A stretch of 64,000 nt of DNA, from contig CAZVUM010000001.1 of the NCBI GenBank assembly GCA_964629575.1, positions 124,001 through 188,000 on the forward strand. Direction: 5' to 3'. Both the position numbers and the translations under genes were made by a program. Position 1 is the first letter of the stretch. Each line of letters opens with the position of its first letter. This DNA comes from JAYPWI01 sp964629575 (GTDB lineage Bacteria > Actinomycetota > Acidimicrobiia > Acidimicrobiales > Poriferisodalaceae). Below the pieces are notes generated by a model, which saw only the letters and a program-made list of their open reading frames with translations, had not been told where the DNA came from and ran no database searches. Below are positions 59,806-64,000 of this stretch, piece by piece.

Positions 59806-62800
59806 GCTTCGCCAATCCCGCGGCGTTGTGGCTGCTCGGCCTCCTCGTGCCGGTGGTGGCCGTGCATGTCCTTCGCCCCCGACGCCAGCGCGTGGAGGTC
59901 AGCTCGACCTTTCTGTGGGACCAGATCGCCGAGCCGGTCGCCGCGTCCTCGCCGTGGCAGCGTCTGCGGCCCAGTTGGCTGCTCCTGGCGCAGCTCCTCG
60001 CGGTGGCCCTTCTCGCGTTGATCCTGGCTCGACCCTCAACGTCGACCACCGAGCCGCTGGCTGATCACACCGTCTTCATCATCGATGCCAGCGGTTCGAT
60101 GGAGGCACTCGAGGGGTCGGGTGATCGGCTCGATCTGGCCGTCGAACGCATCCTCGCCGTGCGGAGCGAACTCCCCGATGGCGGGCGGGCCAGTCTCGTC
60201 GTGGCAGGCCGACCGAGTCGGGTACTCCTGACGCGGAGCACTGACGTCGGCGAGTTGCGCAACGCCCTCGGCGCGGTCCGGGCCATGTCGGGGACGCCCG
60301 ACTTCGGGGCCGCGTTCAGCCTCGCCGAGAGCCTCGAAGCGCCCGGCGAACCGATCGGCTTCGTCCTCGTGAGCGACGGCGGTGTCGCCGTTCAGGATCG
60401 TTCGGCGATCCCCGCGGGGACCCGCTACGAACGGATCGGAACCGACGTTCCGAATCGTGCGGTCACCCAGCTGTCCGTCGTCCCGGCCGAGCGCGGACTG
60501 TCGGTCACCGTGACCGCCCGCCATCTGGCTGGTCCCGCTGCGACGCAGACCCTTCGGATCGACGTCGACGGTCGCACCGTCGACGAGCTCGAGGTCTCGC
60601 TCGAACGCGGCCGATCGCAGACGTTCGAGATCCTGGCTCCGCCCGGTGACCTGGTCACGGCACGACTCGACGGTGGAGACGCCTTGATGTCGGACGATGT
60701 GCGCTCGAGCGCGGTGTCCCAGCGTCGCGACCTCGTCGTGTTCCACGGCGGCGCCCGTTCGACCTACGTGGGGGCGGCGCTTTTGGCCCTACCCGGGGTG
60801 CGGGTCGTGGACGACCCGTCGGATCCACTCATCGACGTTGCCGTGGTCGAGGGCGCTGGCGGTGCCGGACCCGAGGTTCCGACGCTCGCCTTCGGCCTGC
60901 CCGGCGGTCTCCACGACGTTGCGGTGCTGGGAAGTGTCGAGAACCCGGTCATCGCGCTCGTGCGGAACGACGATCCGCTGCTGGCCGGTCTCGACTTGAG
61001 TGAGGTCGTTGTCGGGAGAGCGCAGGTCCTCGACCCGGGTGTCGGTGAAGTGCTCGTTGCGGCGGAGGGGGCGCCGCTCCTGGTGCGAACCCGTTCGAGC
61101 GACGGCGCGGACGGGCTGTACTTCGCGCTGGCAGCGGGTGACAGCACGCTTCCCCTGTTTGCGCAGTTCCCCGTGCTGATCGACCGGGCTCTGACCGAGC
61201 TGGCGGGGGCCATCGTGCCGCCAGCCGAGCTCGAGAGCGGATCGACTGTGTCGTTCGACTCGGCCGTCGACGCGACGGTGACGACTCCCTCCGGGGCCTC
61301 GCTCGACGTCCCGGCGCGGACGCCGAGGCCGGTAGTGGATGAGCTCGGAATCTGGGAGATCCGGCAGGCGGGCCGACGTCCTCACCTCGTGTCCGTTGTG
61401 CAGCCTCTGGCGGAGTCGGCGACGACGCCTGAGCCCAGCTTGCCGATCGAGATCCTCGCCGCCACTGACGCCGAGGTGCGGGTGGGCGAGCGCGACCTGT
61501 GGCGCTGGTTCGGGCTCGCTCTCGGCGCGGTGCTCCTGCTCGAGTGGGCTCTCGCCCGCAGGCAGATCGGCGTTCCTCGTCGGCAGTGGCGAGTCGCGCA
61601 GCTCTTCCGCCTCGCGGTTGCTTGCCTGTTGGTGCTGGCTCTCGTCGAGGTGTCGTGGACGCGGGCCGGCAACGACGTCGCGACGGTGTTCGTCGTCGAC
61701 GAGTCGGAGTCCCTCGGGCGCCAGGGGCGGCGCGCTGCCTCGGACTGGATTCGCCAGGCGCTCGCCTCGACACCTTCGGATGGCCGAGCCGGCGTCGTCG
61801 CATTCGGCGCCCGCGGCCGCATCGAGTCAGTGGTTCAGAGCGACCCGACCTTCGGTGGCGTCAGCGTGGCCGTCGACCGGTCGGCGACCGATCTCGCCGA
61901 CGCGCTCAGGCTCGCCGCGGCCATGAGCCCCACCGACATGCGCCGACGCGTCGTCCTTCTCACCGATGGCCGGGAGACCGAAGGCGATGCGCTCGGTGAG
62001 CTGGCCGGTCTTGCCGAACAGGGGATCGCCGTCGACACCGTGTTGGTGTCCGCCGATCGTGGGCTGGACGTAGCGGTGGGCGATCTCGACGTTCCGTCAC
62101 GGGCGGAGGAGGGCGACGACGTCGTCATCCTCGTCCCGGTGGACGCGCCCACTGCGGTGGCGGCGGAGCTGGTGTTGTTCCGCAACGGAGAGCAGGTGTC
62201 GTCCCAGCGCGTCGAGGTGGACGCCGGCCGCTCGGTCCTGCGGCTCGTCGACTCCGACGCCACAATCGGCCTCGCCCGCTACCGGGTGTCGATTCGCGCG
62301 CCGGGTGATCTCGTGGCGGAGAACGACACGGCGACGGCTGCGGTCGCGGTCACCGGACCCAGCTCGACCCTGGTGATCGAAGGGCGCCGCGGTGACGCCG
62401 AGGCCCTCGTTGCGGCGCTGCGTTCCACTGGGATGGCTGTGCAAACGACGGGCGTCGACGAGATGCCGTCCCTCGAGGAGGCGTCGGTCTATGAGGCGGT
62501 GGTCCTCGTCGACGTCGATCGGCGCGCTCTGGCCGACGAGCATGTGGCGATGCTCGGTTCGGTAGTGCGCGATCTCGGACGCGGTCTGGTCGTCATCGGC
62601 GGCGATCAGTCGTTCGGCCTCGGCGGATACCTGGGATCGGACCTCGAGGAGCTTCTCCCCGTCGTGGCCGAGATCACCGACCCACGGCGCCGTCAGACGG
62701 TTGCTGAGGTGCTCGCGATCGACACCAGCGGTTCGATGGGAGCGTGCCACTGTCGGGAGGGCCAGCTGGGCGGGTTTCCGGCGAGCCAGATCGATGGCGG

Positions 62801-64000
62801 CGTCAACAAGACCGACATCTCGCGCTCCGCTGCGACTCGCGCCATCGCTGCGCTCAGTTCCCAAGACGAGATCGGCGTCCTGGCCTTCGACGCGACGACG
62901 CGGTGGTTGCTCGATCTCCAGGCGGTGCCCGGCACCGATGCGATCGACGCGGCGCTCGGACGTCTCACACCCGAGGGCGGCACGTTCATCGAAGACGTGC
63001 TTGCGACGTCGGCCGCCGCCCTGCGCGAGAGCAGCGCGAGCCTCAAACACGTGGTCGTGTTCAGCGATGGCTTCACCGACCCGGGTGACATCGAGGCCAT
63101 GGCGACCGAAGCGGCCGAGCTCGCGGCCGAGGGCATCACTGTGTCGGTGATCGCCACCGGCGAGGGGTCGGCTCGCGAGCTCGCTGCCATCGCACGTGCG
63201 GGTGGTGGTCGCTTCTACCCCGGCCGGAACCTCCAGGCGATTCCGGAGATTCTGGTGGAGGAGACGATCATCGCGTCGCGGGAGCTGGTCAACGAGGGCG
63301 ACTTCGTTCCTGTCGTGACAGGAATCGACGCCTCGACGCAGAACCTGACGGCGGCTCCGAGCCTCCAGGGGTTCGTCGGGGTCTCCGAGAAGCCCGGCGC
63401 CCGCACATTGCTGCGCATCGGGCCCGAGCAGGATCCGCTGTTGGCGACGTGGCGAACCGGACTGGGAACCGTGAGCGCGTGGTCGAGTGACGCCGGGACC
63501 CGCTGGACGACCCAGTGGCCGAGCTGGGACGGGTACGCCACGTTCTGGGCGTCGGTGGTGCGCGAGACGTTCCCCGACGCGTCGGGTGACGCAGGGGTGT
63601 CGGCTCTGGTGAGTGACGGGCGCTTGCGTATCGAGTTCGATGTTGCGGAGGTACCAACCGGCGCCGTCACGGCGGTCGCTCGGATCGGCCGCCCCGACGG
63701 CACGGCCGATGAGTTCGTCCTCGATCGAGTCGGGGCAGAACGCTTCGCCGCGGAGGTCGCCGCCGACGATGCGGGCGTCTACGCGGTTGGGGTGAGCCTG
63801 CACGCCGACGGCGAGCCGACAGCGACAGCGGTCACCACCGCAAATCGCTCGTACAGCGACGAGTTTCGCCCGGGAGAGCCCCGAGAGCAGCTGCTGCGCG
63901 AGCTGAGCGCAGCGACCGGTGGCCGGCTGGGCCCGGCGCCCGAGAACGCATTCGACGCGGCTGGCCTCACAGCCGGACGGCGAGTGACTGAGCTCACGTC
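59802..64000 (+). CDS. Giant BatA-like membrane protein with three VWA domains, C-terminus outside window
   Basis: An uninterrupted frame of at least 1399 codons from the GTG at 59802 (GTGA overlap with DUF58) to the window end. The N-terminus is BatA-like (FANPAALWLLGLLVPVVAVHVLRPRRQ, then helix LLAQLLAVALLALILA). VWA1 has DASGS at about residue 95. Two membrane helices lie near 568-615 (WFGLALGAVLLLEWAL; LFRLAVACLLVLALV). VWA2 has DESES at about 633, then a glutamine-amidotransferase-like segment (LGRGLVVIGGDQSFGLGGYLGSDLEELLPV) near 925-955, and VWA3 has DTSGS at about 974. All three metal motifs are intact. It looks like a BatA protein fused in frame to a second VWA/GATase-like membrane protein, likely the client of the MoxR ATPase. 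Confidence 0.85.
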   Translation, partial: MSFANPAALWLLGLLVPVVAVHVLRPRRQRVEVSSTFLWDQIAEPVAASSPWQRLRPSWLLLAQLLAVALLALILARPSTSTTEPLADHTVFIIDASGSMEALEGSGDRLDLAVERILAVRSELPDGGRASLVVAGRPSRVLLTRSTDVGELRNALGAVRAMSGTPDFGAAFSLAESLEAPGEPIGFVLVSDGGVAVQDRSAIPAGTRYERIGTDVPNRAVTQLSVVPAERGLSVTVTARHLAGPAATQTLRIDVDGRTVDELEVSLERGRSQTFEILAPPGDLVTARLDGGDALMSDDVRSSAVSQRRDLVVFHGGARSTYVGAALLALPGVRVVDDPSDPLIDVAVVEGAGGAGPEVPTLAFGLPGGLHDVAVLGSVENPVIALVRNDDPLLAGLDLSEVVVGRAQVLDPGVGEVLVAAEGAPLLVRTRSSDGADGLYFALAAGDSTLPLFAQFPVLIDRALTELAGAIVPPAELESGSTVSFDSAVDATVTTPSGASLDVPARTPRPVVDELGIWEIRQAGRRPHLVSVVQPLAESATTPEPSLPIEILAATDAEVRVGERDLWRWFGLALGAVLLLEWALARRQIGVPRRQWRVAQLFRLAVACLLVLALVEVSWTRAGNDVATVFVVDESESLGRQGRRAASDWIRQALASTPSDGRAGVVAFGARGRIESVVQSDPTFGGVSVAVDRSATDLADALRLAAAMSPTDMRRRVVLLTDGRETEGDALGELAGLAEQGIAVDTVLVSADRGLDVAVGDLDVPSRAEEGDDVVILVPVDAPTAVAAELVLFRNGEQVSSQRVEVDAGRSVLRLVDSDATIGLARYRVSIRAPGDLVAENDTATAAVAVTGPSSTLVIEGRRGDAEALVAALRSTGMAVQTTGVDEMPSLEEASVYEAVVLVDVDRRALADEHVAMLGSVVRDLGRGLVVIGGDQSFGLGGYLGSDLEELLPVVAEITDPRRRQTVAEVLAIDTSGSMGACHCREGQLGGFPASQIDGGVNKTDISRSAATRAIAALSSQDEIGVLAFDATTRWLLDLQAVPGTDAIDAALGRLTPEGGTFIEDVLATSAAALRESSASLKHVVVFSDGFTDPGDIEAMATEAAELAAEGITVSVIATGEGSARELAAIARAGGGRFYPGRNLQAIPEILVEETIIASRELVNEGDFVPVVTGIDASTQNLTAAPSLQGFVGVSEKPGARTLLRIGPEQDPLLATWRTGLGTVSAWSSDAGTRWTTQWPSWDGYATFWASVVRETFPDASGDAGVSALVSDGRLRIEFDVAEVPTGAVTAVARIGRPDGTADEFVLDRVGAERFAAEVAADDAGVYAVGVSLHADGEPTATAVTTANRSYSDEFRPGEPREQLLRELSAATGGRLGPAPENAFDAAGLTAGRRVTELT

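Overview
This is a GC-rich, gene-dense stretch of about 64 kb from a draft assembly, with two 100-N gaps (9744-9843 and 22011-22110). The gene content points to an actinobacterium, most likely an uncultured marine relative of the Acidimicrobiia. The evidence is: two LLM-class flavin enzymes of the F420 type, many TetR regulators, an SCO6745-family protein, a stand-alone LigD polymerase domain, short intergenic spaces, frequent GTG/TTG starts and many ATGA/GTGA/TGATG start-stop overlaps. Two in-frame TGA codons at redox-active cysteine positions, plus a gene close to DMSP demethylase, suggest a marine, selenocysteine-using organism. The taxonomic placement is inference.

Layout. 1-4.3 kb: oxidoreductases and a methyltransferase. 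4.3-8.3 kb: SNF2 helicase plus SWIM-domain partner. 8.3-9.6 kb: two translationally coupled TetR regulators. 9.7-15.3 kb: assembly gap at a short tandem repeat, a Rieske-TPP enzyme fusion, SDR, LigD polymerase domain and acyl-CoA ligase. 15.3-15.8 kb: a PrxQ-type peroxiredoxin with TGA at the peroxidatic cysteine. 15.8-26.3 kb: acyl-CoA dehydrogenase, alanine dehydrogenase, amidohydrolase, a degenerate DraG-phosphatase fusion, EthD-like protein, GNAT (cut by the second gap), alpha/beta hydrolases, a TauD-like dioxygenase with two palindromic operators, RidA, and a DmdA-like demethylase. 26.4-31.2 kb: a membrane acyltransferase, a polytopic membrane protein and a NarL-type two-component pair in one overlapping run. 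31.2-38.4 kb: a copper-monooxygenase-like lipoprotein with a c-type haem motif, CoA-ester and regulator genes, and a decayed patch with a VOC remnant and a frameshifted lipoprotein. 38.6-41.5 kb: tRNA-Lys, a second coupled TetR pair, tRNA-His and a GrdB/PrdB-like selenoprotein with a textbook SECIS-like hairpin. 41.5-52.1 kb: Nudix, a very unusual HD-GYP/cadherin-like/lamin-tail fusion, tRNA-Arg, FolE, IDI-like Nudix, F420-type LLM enzyme, ferredoxin, tRNA-Pro and two methyltransferases. 52.2-64 kb: one tightly overlapping operon (secreted/membrane protein, ABC ATPase and permease, coiled-coil membrane protein, MoxR ATPase, DUF58 protein, giant triple-VWA protein) that runs off the window.

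The strongest result is the pair of selenoprotein genes (15338-15790 and 40542-41522). Automatic gene calling would truncate both at their internal TGA. They support each other: the reading frame and family similarity continue past each TGA, the TGA stands at a redox cysteine, and each is followed at the expected distance by a hairpin with a guanine opening the loop. No Sec machinery (selA, selB, selC, selD) lies in the window. The other notable element is the Bat/MoxR-like operon ending in a protein of at least 1399 residues with three MIDAS-type VWA domains.
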